A DNA stretch of 64,000 nucleotides. Source: Verrucomicrobiales bacterium. GTDB lineage: Bacteria > Verrucomicrobiota > Verrucomicrobiia > Verrucomicrobiales > DEV007. The stretch is from positions 62,001 through 126,000 of the forward strand of contig JARGPI010000008.1 in the NCBI GenBank assembly GCA_029213005.1, given 5' to 3'. Positions 8,422-16,904 of the stretch are shown piece by piece (the stretch's first letter is position 1; each line of letters begins with the position of its first letter). Both the position numbers and the translations under genes were made by a program. Under the pieces are notes generated by a model. That model was not told the DNA's origin. It saw nothing but the letters and a program-made list of their open reading frames with translations, and ran no database searches.

Positions 8422-8439
8422 CCTTTTTCGGAAAAAAGG
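8422..8439 (-). other. A/T-rich hairpin between precursor and MNIO genes
   Basis: CCTTTTT (8422-8428) and AAAAAGG (8433-8439) can pair around a 4-base loop. On the transcribed minus strand this falls about 90 bases after the precursor stop codon and before the palindromic repeat. It may add to transcript attenuation between the precursor and the MNIO gene. There is no clean GC-rich stem, so it is not called a terminator. Confidence 0.3.
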
Positions 8440-8510
8440 CTAAAGGTAAGATGGGATGCCTCCCACTGTCTTGGCTGCTAAATCTCGACAGCAGGAGAAC
8501 ATCTCAAAGG

Positions 8511-8530
8511 ATTAATGCTCAGGCATTAAT
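8511..8530 (-). other. Stem-loop over the precursor stop codon
   Basis: ATTAATGC (8511-8518) and GCATTAAT (8523-8530) are exact inverted repeats around a 4-base loop. The precursor stop codon, minus strand 8526-8528, is inside the right arm. In RNA this forms an 8-base-pair hairpin exactly at the 3' end of the precursor reading frame. Such a hairpin could stabilise the precursor message or reduce read-through to the downstream MNIO gene; that role is inference. Confidence 0.5.
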
Positions 8531-8741
8531 AGCAGTTGCGCCAGCAGTTGCGGCGCCAATAGTTGCGAAAGCAGTTGCGCCACCTTCCGTAGTTGGCGGT
8601 GATTTCACCGTCAGCTACTTCGCGGGCGGGCTGACAGGATTCAAGTTTCGCCTTCACTTCTTCCCCGGGGATCAGCTTATCCTCGAGCTGTTCGTCGGGA
8701 ATCTCATAGAACTTCCCGTCTGTACTTCTTAATATAGCCAT
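8526..8741 (-). CDS. RiPP precursor peptide with W/F-R-N-C/Y core units
   Basis: A 71-residue peptide. The N-terminal part (1-52) is an acidic leader beginning MAILRSTDGKFYEIPDEQLE. The last 18 residues are all Trp, Phe, Tyr, Arg, Asn and Cys: W54-R-N56-C57, F58-R-N60-Y61, W62-R-R-N65-C66, W67-R-N69-C70, Y71. W-x-N and F-x-N are three-residue cyclophane (triceptide) motifs, the kind of substrate used by GrrM enzymes such as the adjacent radical SAM gene. The three Cys, each after an Asn, are plausible targets for the MNIO enzyme. Unlike known GrrA precursors there are almost no glycines. I chose the ATG at 8741 because it starts the leader cleanly; an in-frame ATG at 8792 would add 17 residues. 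Neither has a clear Shine-Dalgarno. The gene follows the radical SAM gene by 73 bases. Confidence 0.85.
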   Translation of the reverse strand: MAILRSTDGKFYEIPDEQLEDKLIPGEEVKAKLESCQPAREVADGEITANYGRWRNCFRNYWRRNCWRNCY

Positions 8742-8814
8742 TGTTTTGAATGGGTTATAGTCTGGTTTATCTCTAGTGGAGCTCCATCGCATGGTTCTGC
8801 AACACGCTCAAAAG

Positions 8815-10092
8815 TCATAATGGTTCCGGATTCAATCCGAGATCTGATTCAAAATCCGCCAGCACAATTTCCATCGGAATCTGTATCATCGAGCGGCAGT
8901 GCATCGTTTCGGCCGAGTCGAAGGTTCCATTTTCGTAGTACTTGTTTGATGGGGATGCGCCTCCGCAATACTGAAAAAACTCACAAGTTTCCGCGCACTT
9001 CCGGTTACCCGATTCGATATCTTCGAGAACCCGCTGAAAGACCGGATTCTGAGTCGCATCAAAAATCTGGTTTGATAGCATGGACCCAAAGTTAAACGTC
9101 GTATATTTTTCTGTAGCTTGACCGAGAAGCTCCGGCGAGAAAGAGGAAAAGTTTCCGAAGCAATCGACGTTAATCATACTGAAGGGCTCGACTTCCAAAT
9201 TGGCGAAACTTCCGTCGGGATGGAGATTGATCTCCGGCTGGACAATATTCTCCCTCGCCGTCTCGAATTCGCGGATATGAATCGGAAATCCGTCCGCCTT
9301 ATTCCTCATATACATTCGCGTTAGAAAGTTTCGGATTTTCTCTTCCCCTTTTTGAACCTCCAGAGATGAAGCGCGATTCACACCCTCCACCTCCTCGATA
9401 TTCAGGCCCACACCGTTGATATCGTTCTCCCGATAGAAGTCGTAGATTTCGTCAGCATGATCGAGCGCTTCGTTGGACACCACCGAGACCACACCGTGAG
9501 GGATCCCGTGGCGTTTCAGAGTTTCCAGTCCCTTCATCGCTTTGGCGTGCGTCCCCTCACCTTTCCGGGTTTTGCGATGGTAATCGTGGATGTGCGCAGG
9601 ACCATCAATACTCAAACCGATTTCGACTTGATTGCCTTTTATAAATTCACACCACGCATCGTTCAACAGGGTGCCGTTCGACTGAAAGCTATGCTGGATG
9701 TTTTCTTTAGCCCCTGGATAAGTATTAATCATCTCAAAGGCCTCCTTGTACCACCGCAACGGAACGGCGAGCGGCTCGCCTGCATGCCACAGGATAGTGA
9801 ACGGATGCTGAACCAGTCCACTGCTGAAAACCCTTTCCAGGGTTTTCTGTAGCACCGCAAATTCCATTCTGCGGGTATCGGTTCGATCAGGAAGATAACA
9901 ATAGTCGCAATTGATATTGCAAAAGGGACTCGGTTGAATAACCAGTAGGCCCAATGACAGTGGCCTCAATTCGTCGGGTTGATCTATTTCAAAATCGGTA
10001 AGTTCCTGCTTAGGCGCGTTCGATAACGATGGTTTCATAGTCGTGGGGCTCGGTAAAATTGTGCAGGCTTCATACCATTCTCTACAGCTCAT
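8815..10092 (-). CDS. grrM: Cyclophane-forming radical SAM/SPASM maturase, GrrM/OscB type
   Basis: A 425-residue peptide-modifying radical SAM enzyme. The [4Fe-4S]/SAM motif is C58-x3-C62-x2-C65 in PSPFCNINCDYCYLPDR. Further GrrM-family blocks are ILWHAGEPL, FQSNGTLLNDAWC, GLSIDGPAHIHD, GVGLNIEEVEG and NFSSFSPELLG. The C-terminal SPASM domain shows CAETCEFFQYCGG and MHCRS, which bind auxiliary clusters. Known members join an aromatic ring to the side-chain carbon of a residue two positions on in W/F/Y-x-N motifs, and the downstream precursor contains exactly such motifs. An ATG at 10038 would shorten the protein by 18 residues and is equally likely. First gene of the probable operon radical SAM, precursor, MNIO, protease. 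Confidence 0.93.
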   Translation of the reverse strand: MSCREWYEACTILPSPTTMKPSLSNAPKQELTDFEIDQPDELRPLSLGLLVIQPSPFCNINCDYCYLPDRTDTRRMEFAVLQKTLERVFSSGLVQHPFTILWHAGEPLAVPLRWYKEAFEMINTYPGAKENIQHSFQSNGTLLNDAWCEFIKGNQVEIGLSIDGPAHIHDYHRKTRKGEGTHAKAMKGLETLKRHGIPHGVVSVVSNEALDHADEIYDFYRENDINGVGLNIEEVEGVNRASSLEVQKGEEKIRNFLTRMYMRNKADGFPIHIREFETARENIVQPEINLHPDGSFANLEVEPFSMINVDCFGNFSSFSPELLGQATEKYTTFNFGSMLSNQIFDATQNPVFQRVLEDIESGNRKCAETCEFFQYCGGASPSNKYYENGTFDSAETMHCRSMIQIPMEIVLADFESDLGLNPEPL

Positions 10093-10160
10093 TCAGGATG
10101 AGAAATAACAAAGCGATGGTGCAACTACAGCATTGAAAAATGCACGAATTACGTTGCAAA

Positions 10161-10301
10161 ATGCCTACTTCGATCATGGCTTTCAGCGACGAAAAGCAAG
10201 CTCACGACGGACCCTTTCAACGCGGACTTTTAAGGGTGCTGATAAATAGATTTTTCGGCGAACGGCCTGAACTCTTGCGGCTAGTGAAGATTTTTTCATA
10301 A
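10161..10301 (+). CDS. Possible small ORF upstream of the exporter gene
   Basis: A 46-codon ATG frame, beginning MPTSIMAFSDEKQ and ending in LLRLVKIFS, lies in the intergenic region between the divergent radical SAM and ABC transporter genes. No ribosome binding site is evident and I do not recognise the peptide. It may be a leader peptide, a second small product of the cluster, or chance. It does not carry the W/F-R-N motifs of the precursor. The rest of this roughly 280-base region holds the divergent promoters, but no convincing -35/-10 pair can be named. Confidence 0.2.
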   Translation: MPTSIMAFSDEKQAHDGPFQRGLLRVLINRFFGERPELLRLVKIFS

Positions 10302-10370
10302 TTTGGTAGCAAGTTTTTGAATGAAACGGATTTTCATCCGTCAAGAAGCCGACGAACGAGGTCGAGATTT

Positions 10371-12119
10371 ATGCAAAAAAAATCCGAAAAAATTTCTAAT
10401 GGACCTGAGTTGCCCATTGAGAAAGAGATCCCGGCGATGGATTTTCGGAAGGAAAGCCTCCAACTTCTCCAGGAATCGACCCGTGATCTGGGCTGGAAGT
10501 TCAAGCTCTGGATCCCGGCATCCATGTTGCTCGCCTCGGTTTTTCTCCTGCCTCCCTACTTCCTGAAATACTTCACGGAGAACCTCACTACCTTGAACGA
10601 AGTCAACGGCTCAGAGTTCGGTCGGCTGCTCATTTTCTATGGCGTTATCATCGCGATTTGTCTCTGGGTCGGTTTTTTCCTCAGCGGTGTCCTCGCCGAG
10701 TGGCTCCGGATTCAAATCAGCATCAATTTGAGAAACGACGCCCTAGCCAGCCTCCTCGATTCCAAGCTCGAGCGTCTCGACGAGGCGGAACGCGGCGACT
10801 GGATGACGCGGATGACCTCCGATTTATCGAGCTGCGAAGACTTTCTCTCCGACTCCCTCCCCCGGCAGATCCAAAACCTTACTATTTTGCTCGGTTCCGC
10901 GATCCTCTTTACCCTGCACAGCGGTTGGATCGCGTTAATTCCTCTAGTTGCAGCAGTTTTTCTGAGTTGGTTCAATGTCTTCGCCCAGAAAAAGATGGCT
11001 CCCGTCCTCAGTGAAGCCCGGGAAATCGAGGGCAAAATCTTTCAAACCATCATTGAATCATTCGAGGGCATTCGCACGATCCGAAGTTTCGGGGGCGAAG
11101 GCTCCGTCAAGGATCACCTCAACCGGCAGCTCCAGCAGCTCAAAGCGGTCGGTATGCGGATTATCAAAATAATGTCCGGGCTGATGGGGTTAAACGAGAT
11201 GATTTCGCAAATCGTGATCACCCTGATACTGACCCTCGTGGCCTACCGGGTGAGCGGCGAATCTCTCACCGTGACCGACGCGCTGGTCTATCCCTTTTTC
11301 ATCAATCTGTTTCTCAATTCCGCCAAATCGCTGGTTGCCTCGGCCTTTGACTGGAACCGATTCTTTATCGAAGGCGGGCGGCTCGCCTCCGTGATCTACG
11401 ACCCGAACGGTAAACTCGACGAATCCGACGAACTTCTCGGGATGATCGGGGCGGAATCCATCGGCGGACGGGGCATCGAGGTCAAATACGGCGACAATCC
11501 GCCGGTGATATCCGACTTCGACTTCCTCGTCAACAGCGGGGAAATCGTGGTGATGAAAGGACCGTCCGGAAGCGGCAAATCGACCCTTCTCGAAGTCTTT
11601 TCCGGCCTGCGAACCCACTCCAAAGGCGAGCTTTTCCTCTCGACCAAACACAGCGGGGCGGAAACCGTGCCAATGATTCCGAAATCCATTTGTTCCTTTG
11701 TCGAGCAGCAGCCCTATCTATTTGTCGGGACCGTTCGCGAAAATCTCAAGCTGGGCAATTCCGAGCTGTTCGACGTCGAGATTCAGTCCGTGATCAAAGC
11801 AGTCGGCCTTGAGTCCGTAATCGCCCATCGCGGAGGCCTCGACACCAACCTGGGCGACCGCGGCCGCAACTGGAGCGTCGGCCAGCAGTATCGCCTCGCC
11901 CTGTGCCGCGCGCTTCTCAGCAGGCGGCCCTTTCTAATGCTCGACGAGCCCTTCGCCGCCCTCGACGACGAATCCGTCAGAGACGTCATCAAAACTATCG
12001 AACTCGCCAAAAAAGCAGGATCTGGAATCGTCATCGTCACCCACATCATGCCGGACGACCTGAGACCAGACAAAGTCCTCGATATCGCCCCGGAACTAGC
12101 GGTGGGTCATTCTGAATAA
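10371..12119 (+). CDS. ABC exporter (membrane and ATPase domains fused), RiPP cluster
   Basis: A 582-residue half-transporter working as a homodimer in the inner membrane. The N-terminal half has about six hydrophobic segments (first at [18 protein letters not shown]). The ATPase has Walker [10 protein letters not shown] (about residue 398), the Q-loop in VEQQPYLF and Walker B FLMLDEP (about 521). The signature reads NWSVGQQ in place of LSGGQ. There is no N-terminal C39 peptidase domain, which fits leader removal by the separate subtilase. It is read divergently from the radical SAM gene and is inferred to export the modified peptide. The ATG at 10371 follows the purine-rich GAGGTCGAG; TTG at 10317 and ATG at 10437 are alternatives. 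It overlaps gcvP by 13 bases at the 3' end. Confidence 0.85.
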   Translation: MQKKSEKISNGPELPIEKEIPAMDFRKESLQLLQESTRDLGWKFKLWIPASMLLASVFLLPPYFLKYFTENLTTLNEVNGSEFGRLLIFYGVIIAICLWVGFFLSGVLAEWLRIQISINLRNDALASLLDSKLERLDEAERGDWMTRMTSDLSSCEDFLSDSLPRQIQNLTILLGSAILFTLHSGWIALIPLVAAVFLSWFNVFAQKKMAPVLSEAREIEGKIFQTIIESFEGIRTIRSFGGEGSVKDHLNRQLQQLKAVGMRIIKIMSGLMGLNEMISQIVITLILTLVAYRVSGESLTVTDALVYPFFINLFLNSAKSLVASAFDWNRFFIEGGRLASVIYDPNGKLDESDELLGMIGAESIGGRGIEVKYGDNPPVISDFDFLVNSGEIVVMKGPSGSGKSTLLEVFSGLRTHSKGELFLSTKHSGAETVPMIPKSICSFVEQQPYLFVGTVRENLKLGNSELFDVEIQSVIKAVGLESVIAHRGGLDTNLGDRGRNWSVGQQYRLALCRALLSRRPFLMLDEPFAALDDESVRDVIKTIELAKKAGSGIVIVTHIMPDDLRPDKVLDIAPELAVGHSE

Positions 12120-14974
12120 GCGTCCATTCCTTCGCATGTGCATACCAGATTCCGGTCGCCGAAGACGTTGTCGATCCGGGACACTGAGGGCCAGAATTTT
12201 CGCTCCCGAACCCAGGCAGCAGGATACGCGGCCTGCTCGCGGGTGTAGGCATGCTCCCATTCACCGACGATGATATCCTCTGCAGGATGGGGTGAATTTT
12301 TCAAGGGATTGTCTTCACTGTCAAACTTTCCACTGCCTACTGCTTTGATTTCGGCATGAATCGCAATCATCGCGTCACAAAATCGATCCAGTTCGGCGAG
12401 ATCTTCGCTCTCGGTTGGTTCAATCATCAAGGTTCCCGGAACGGGCCAGGACATCGTCGGGGCATGGAAGCCAAAATCGATGAGACGTTTCGCCACATCT
12501 TCAACATCAATTCCGGTCTCCTCTTTCACGGGACGGAGATCGATAATACATTCGTGAGCGACATAGCCCTGCTTCCCCCGATAGAGAACCGGGAAATAAT
12601 TTTTCAAGCGATGCGCAATGTAGTTGGCATTTAAAATCGCCAACTCGGTGGCTTTGGTAAGACCATCCGGCCCCATCATCGCAATATACATCCAGGAAAT
12701 CGTCAAGATGCTGGCGCTTCCGTAGGGCGCCGCGGCAACCACGCCACCACCGTTTCCATTCTCCGAGTCGCGATGTCCCGGCAAAAACGGAACGAGATGC
12801 TGAGCCACTCCGATCGGCCCCACGCCGGGACCTCCCCCACCGTGTGGAATACAGAAGGTTTTATGAAGATTGAGATGGCAAACATCAGCCCCGATCTCAC
12901 CGGGAGAGCAAAGCCCCACCTGTGCATTCATATTGGCACCATCCATGTAAACCTGACCGCCGTGGGCGTGAATGATTTCACAAATCTCGACTACCGTCTC
13001 TTCGAAAACACCGTGGGTTGACGGGTAGGTAATCATCAATGCCGACAGCTCGTGAGCATGCTTTTCGGCTTTCTCCCGAATGTCGGCCAGATCAATATTA
13101 CCTTCCGCATCGCACTTCACCGGAACCACTTTCATTCCGGCCATGACCGCACTGGCGGGATTGGTGCCGTGAGCCGATGTGGGTATCAGACATATCGTAC
13201 GACCGGTATCGCCCCGCTCGAGGTGATAGCCGCGGATCGCAAGCAGTCCGGCGTATTCCCCCTGAGATCCGGCGTTCGGTTGAAGATTGACCGCTGCGAA
13301 ACCGGTGATTTCGGAAAGCCAGTCTTCGAGCTGCTTTGTGATCTTTGCGTAGCCTCTGACCTGTTCGGATGGAACAAATGGATGCAGCGCGTTGATCTCC
13401 GGCCAACTGATCGGCAACATCTCTGAGGTTGCGTTCAGCTTCATAGTACACGAACCGAGCGGAATCATGCTCCAGTTTAATGCGATGTCCTTTCCTTCAA
13501 GACGACGCAGGTACCGTAACATCCTCGTTTCGGTGTGATGCTTTTTAAAAATCGTCTGGTCGAGGAAATTTTCATCGCGCAAACCGCTCTCCGAAATAGA
13601 GATCTGTCCACTGGATTCGAGATCCGGAATATTAAAAACCTGACTGAGTTTTTTCCAGTCCCCGGATTCAATCGCGCCTTCGTCGAGCGACAAACCGATT
13701 TCCCCGTCTCCGTCCTGACGCAGGTTAATTTTCAGCTCTGCGGCCCGCTTCAGAATTTCAGCGGTATCTTCGGGGCACTTCGAAATGGTCAGAGTATCGA
13801 AATACTGATCGTCGTTTTTCAGAGTGTATCCCGATGTTTTGAGGGCATCTCCGAGACTTCGAGTCGCTGAGGCAATATTAAGGGCGATCCGGCGAAGTCC
13901 GGATTTGCCGTGATAGGTGGCGTAGAAACCGGCGATCACGGCCAGCAGCACTTGAGCGGTGCAGATGTTGGAGGTGGCTTTTTCCCGACGAATATGCTGT
14001 TCCCGGGTTTGCAGGGATAGTCGCAGTGCAGCGCGCCCTCCGCTGTCTTTGGAAACGCCGACAAGACGACCGGGCAATCGCCGCTTGTGGGAATCCGAGC
14101 AGGCAATAAATGCCGCATGAGGTCCACCGAATCCCATAGGAACACCGAAACGTTGTGCGCTCCCAATGGCAATATCAGCGCCCCAACTGCCGGGCGGTTT
14201 CAGCAGGGTTAAGGCAAGTATATCGGCCGCAGCTACCAGCACGCCTTTGGCAGTGTGAACTTGGTCTGCCAAGTCTGAGTAATCGCAAATGCCCCCTTTT
14301 GCATCGGGGTATTGAACCAGCACTCCGATCAGGGAATCTGCCTCCGCCGCGAAATCTACCTGATCGAGATCGGTGACGATCAATTCGATTCCGACGGGCT
14401 CCGCTCTCGTCTGGAGCACATCGACCGTTTGAGAAAAGGTTTTTTCACAGACATAAAATTTTGAAGCTTTTGGTTTTGCCGCGGCGGCCATCGCCATCGC
14501 CTCGGCGGCGGCCGTTGCCTCGTCGAGAAGAGAGGCGTTTGCGACCGGAAGTCCGGCTAATTCGCAGATTAAGGTCTGGAAGTTGAGCAATGCTTCCAGC
14601 CGACCCTGGGAAATTTCAGCTTGGTAAGGGGTGTAGGCGGTGTACCACCCCGGGTTTTCCAGCACATTTCGCTGAATCACCGGTGGGAGAACCGTGTCGT
14701 AGTATCCCCGGCCGATCAGTGACCGCCAGACTTCATTTTCCCCGGCGATTTCTTTCAGCTCGCTAACAGCTTGATATTCGGAACGAGCCCCGGGTAGTTC
14801 CAGCCCCGGTTTCTTCGATCGGATGCCCCCGGGAACCACATTGGCAATCAGGTCGTCCAGAGAATCCAGCCCCATATCATGAAGCATGGAGGCGACGTCA
14901 TCAGAATCGGGGCCCAGATGCCTTCCTGCGAAGACCGAACGGTCAGGAAATGTGCTCACGATAAGAACTGGCAT
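12107..14974 (-). CDS. gcvP: Glycine dehydrogenase (decarboxylating), P-protein
   Basis: The P-protein of the glycine cleavage system decarboxylates glycine with PLP and passes the aminomethyl group to the lipoyl arm of GcvH. At 955 residues it is the long single-chain type with both homologous halves. The N-terminal [17 protein letters not shown], the PLP-lysine block [16 protein letters not shown] and the glycine-rich region after it are present. It overlaps the 3' end of gcvH: the ATG at 14974 gives a 32-base overlap, while a GTG at 14959 would give a more typical N-terminus ([14 protein letters not shown]). The two genes are therefore translationally linked. gcvT and the lipoamide dehydrogenase gene are not in the window. 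Confidence 0.95.
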   Translation of the reverse strand: MPVLIVSTFPDRSVFAGRHLGPDSDDVASMLHDMGLDSLDDLIANVVPGGIRSKKPGLELPGARSEYQAVSELKEIAGENEVWRSLIGRGYYDTVLPPVIQRNVLENPGWYTAYTPYQAEISQGRLEALLNFQTLICELAGLPVANASLLDEATAAAEAMAMAAAAKPKASKFYVCEKTFSQTVDVLQTRAEPVGIELIVTDLDQVDFAAEADSLIGVLVQYPDAKGGICDYSDLADQVHTAKGVLVAAADILALTLLKPPGSWGADIAIGSAQRFGVPMGFGGPHAAFIACSDSHKRRLPGRLVGVSKDSGGRAALRLSLQTREQHIRREKATSNICTAQVLLAVIAGFYATYHGKSGLRRIALNIASATRSLGDALKTSGYTLKNDDQYFDTLTISKCPEDTAEILKRAAELKINLRQDGDGEIGLSLDEGAIESGDWKKLSQVFNIPDLESSGQISISESGLRDENFLDQTIFKKHHTETRMLRYLRRLEGKDIALNWSMIPLGSCTMKLNATSEMLPISWPEINALHPFVPSEQVRGYAKITKQLEDWLSEITGFAAVNLQPNAGSQGEYAGLLAIRGYHLERGDTGRTICLIPTSAHGTNPASAVMAGMKVVPVKCDAEGNIDLADIREKAEKHAHELSALMITYPSTHGVFEETVVEICEIIHAHGGQVYMDGANMNAQVGLCSPGEIGADVCHLNLHKTFCIPHGGGGPGVGPIGVAQHLVPFLPGHRDSENGNGGGVVAAAPYGSASILTISWMYIAMMGPDGLTKATELAILNANYIAHRLKNYFPVLYRGKQGYVAHECIIDLRPVKEETGIDVEDVAKRLIDFGFHAPTMSWPVPGTLMIEPTESEDLAELDRFCDAMIAIHAEIKAVGSGKFDSEDNPLKNSPHPAEDIIVGEWEHAYTREQAAYPAAWVRERKFWPSVSRIDNVFGDRNLVCTCEGMDAYSE

Positions 14975-15323
14975 CCATCAACTCCTGCAATTCTGCGGGA
15001 TCCGATGGTTTGATTGAAAAAATCCAGCCTTCACCGAATGGATCTTCATTGACGGGTTCAGGTGCTTCTCCGAGGGGTTCGTTCACCGCAATAATCTCGC
15101 CGCTAACGGGGGCATAGATGTCGTTGGCGGCTTTTACCGATTCAATCACCGCCACCGGGTCGCCTTTGGCAACCGTTCGCCCGACTTCGGGCAGTTCGAG
15201 GTAAACGATATCTGTCAACTCAGCTTGAGCGTGATCAGAGATTCCAATTTTGTAAGATTCAGGATCAGACGCATCAACCCACTCATGGGAAGGCATAAAC
15301 CTGAGGTTTTCGGGAACGTTCAT
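14943..15323 (-). CDS. gcvH: Glycine cleavage system H protein
   Basis: GcvH is the small lipoyl-carrying shuttle between the P, T and L proteins. The 126-residue protein has the lipoyl domain with the modified lysine in [12 protein letters not shown], preceded by GDPVAVI. The ATG at 15323 gives the typical N-terminus [16 protein letters not shown]; an upstream in-frame start at 15362 would add 13 non-conserved residues. It is first in the pair and overlaps gcvP. The 134 bases upstream show no glycine riboswitch core that I can recognise. Confidence 0.93.
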   Translation of the reverse strand: MNVPENLRFMPSHEWVDASDPESYKIGISDHAQAELTDIVYLELPEVGRTVAKGDPVAVIESVKAANDIYAPVSGEIIAVNEPLGEAPEPVNEDPFGEGWIFSIKPSDPAELQELMDASSYREHIS

Positions 15324-15457
15324 GGTTGAATGACTATTAGCTACCGCTGTGCCAAGGTGCAATGAATTGTTTAAGTGAAAATCAGCATTTGCAGGCTCGA
15401 CAATTGCGGAGTTTCTATGCGATGTTATAGAGTGGAATCCATTTCGAAAACCACACG

Positions 15458-16894
15458 ATGAGATTATTGGCCTTCATTGTGTTCTTTACACAGGTAGTGT
15501 CACTTTCGCTCCGCGCACAAACACCGGATAGTTCCGCAAGAATCTGGACAGATCTGAGCGGCCGCGAATTGAGTGCTGAGTTCCTGTATTTTCAGGAGGG
15601 GTTGGTCGGACTCAAGTTGACCGGCGGTCGGGAAGCAGCAGTGCGACTCGATACCTTATCACCAGAGGATCAGAACTTTGTGTTCGAACAAAGCGTCGCC
15701 GATGTCTTTGAGTTTCAACCCACCGAGATGCCGCACCAGATCAAGGTCGAGGACGGTGATATCAAGGTTTCGGGAGGTCCGACTATCTACGAAACGGAAT
15801 GGTTCCAATTCGAAAATGAGGAAACGATTTCGAAAGAATTTGTGCACGAAGCGGCTCAAATCTTCGAAGCGACCCGGGAAGCGGTTCATTCCCTGCCACT
15901 TGGTCTCACCGCAACCCCACCTGCCGGATTATCAAAATTCCGGGCTCAGTTCGTCACCAAAGAGAATTTTCAGGCCATTCTTCTCAAAAATCTGGAAATC
16001 ACCACGCCGGATAAGATCGCGGGAGTCTACGATCCTAAAGTAAAATCGATTATCGTTCCCTACGACCAGCTTGGTGCCCGGAAAATCGACGGCCGAATGA
16101 CGCTGCATCACTCCAGCGATGCGTCGACCTTGATCCACGAAATCACCCACCAGTTGATGCATGACCGACTTCCTTTGGTTCCCATCTGGTTTTCGGAGGG
16201 GTTCGCCGAGTATATGGCTTCGATCCCGTACCGCGACGGCGTCTACAATTTTGCGCGGGCCGAGGAAGGCTTGAAGGACCGGCTCACAAAACGTTACGGG
16301 TCACTGAAAGTGAAACTCCCGGGTTTAAAAGGTCTCCTCGAACGCAGCAGGAATGATTGGAAAGGTCAAACCAATGACTACGCCTCCTCTCTGATTTACA
16401 CCTATTATTTCATGCACCTCGACCAACCCCAGGCTCCCGGATCGCCGATTGCTGCGTATCTTTTCCTTCTCGATCAGGCGAAGACCGACACTCACCGGCT
16501 CATCACCGACTACAACGATGAAGTTCACGGCTACAACACCGAGGTGCTTCAATACAATGAACGGATCGTGAAGTACCGCATGCAGGTTACGGCGTACCAG
16601 AGTGCGGTTCGGGATTACAATCTTCGAGTCGACCAATACAATAACCAGCTTAAAAACAATGTTCCGCCGGAGAAATTGATCAAACTGGGAACCAAACCGA
16701 CTCCACCTCTCCTTCCAGTTGAACCGGTCATGTCGGAATTGCTCAAAAACCGCAAAATCAATTCCCCGATCGACCTGTTTCAGATCGCCAATGACCGGGC
16801 GCGCCCCTCTTTACTGAGAGCGAGAGACTACGATTCGATCCAGAACGACATCGTCGCAAAATTCCGGAAAATGGGAGTCGAGATCGAATTTTAG
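15458..16894 (+). CDS. Secreted zinc metalloprotease-like protein with SHD1 domain
   Basis: A 478-residue exported protein. The signal peptide covers about residues 1-21. Residues 28-70 form an SHD1 (SLA1 homology 1) domain, with WTDLSGRELSAEFLYF and the closing LSPEDQNFV, a module common in Planctomycetes and Verrucomicrobia. The middle is a DUF1570-like gluzincin peptidase: H227-E-I-T-H231 is the zinc and catalytic motif, and the third ligand is probably a Glu in FSEGFAEYMA. Residues 351-399 form seven uninterrupted heptads of the form xYNxxVx, probably a coiled coil. The substrate is unknown. It is convergent with the surface protein gene at 16905, 10 bases away. Confidence 0.75.
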   Translation: MRLLAFIVFFTQVVSLSLRAQTPDSSARIWTDLSGRELSAEFLYFQEGLVGLKLTGGREAAVRLDTLSPEDQNFVFEQSVADVFEFQPTEMPHQIKVEDGDIKVSGGPTIYETEWFQFENEETISKEFVHEAAQIFEATREAVHSLPLGLTATPPAGLSKFRAQFVTKENFQAILLKNLEITTPDKIAGVYDPKVKSIIVPYDQLGARKIDGRMTLHHSSDASTLIHEITHQLMHDRLPLVPIWFSEGFAEYMASIPYRDGVYNFARAEEGLKDRLTKRYGSLKVKLPGLKGLLERSRNDWKGQTNDYASSLIYTYYFMHLDQPQAPGSPIAAYLFLLDQAKTDTHRLITDYNDEVHGYNTEVLQYNERIVKYRMQVTAYQSAVRDYNLRVDQYNNQLKNNVPPEKLIKLGTKPTPPLLPVEPVMSELLKNRKINSPIDLFQIANDRARPSLLRARDYDSIQNDIVAKFRKMGVEIEF

Positions 16895-16904
16895 CGTTTA
16901 CGGA

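Noticed and set aside
15324..15457. Glycine riboswitch upstream of gcvH
   Set aside because: No recognisable conserved core of the glycine aptamer in the 134-base leader on the minus strand.
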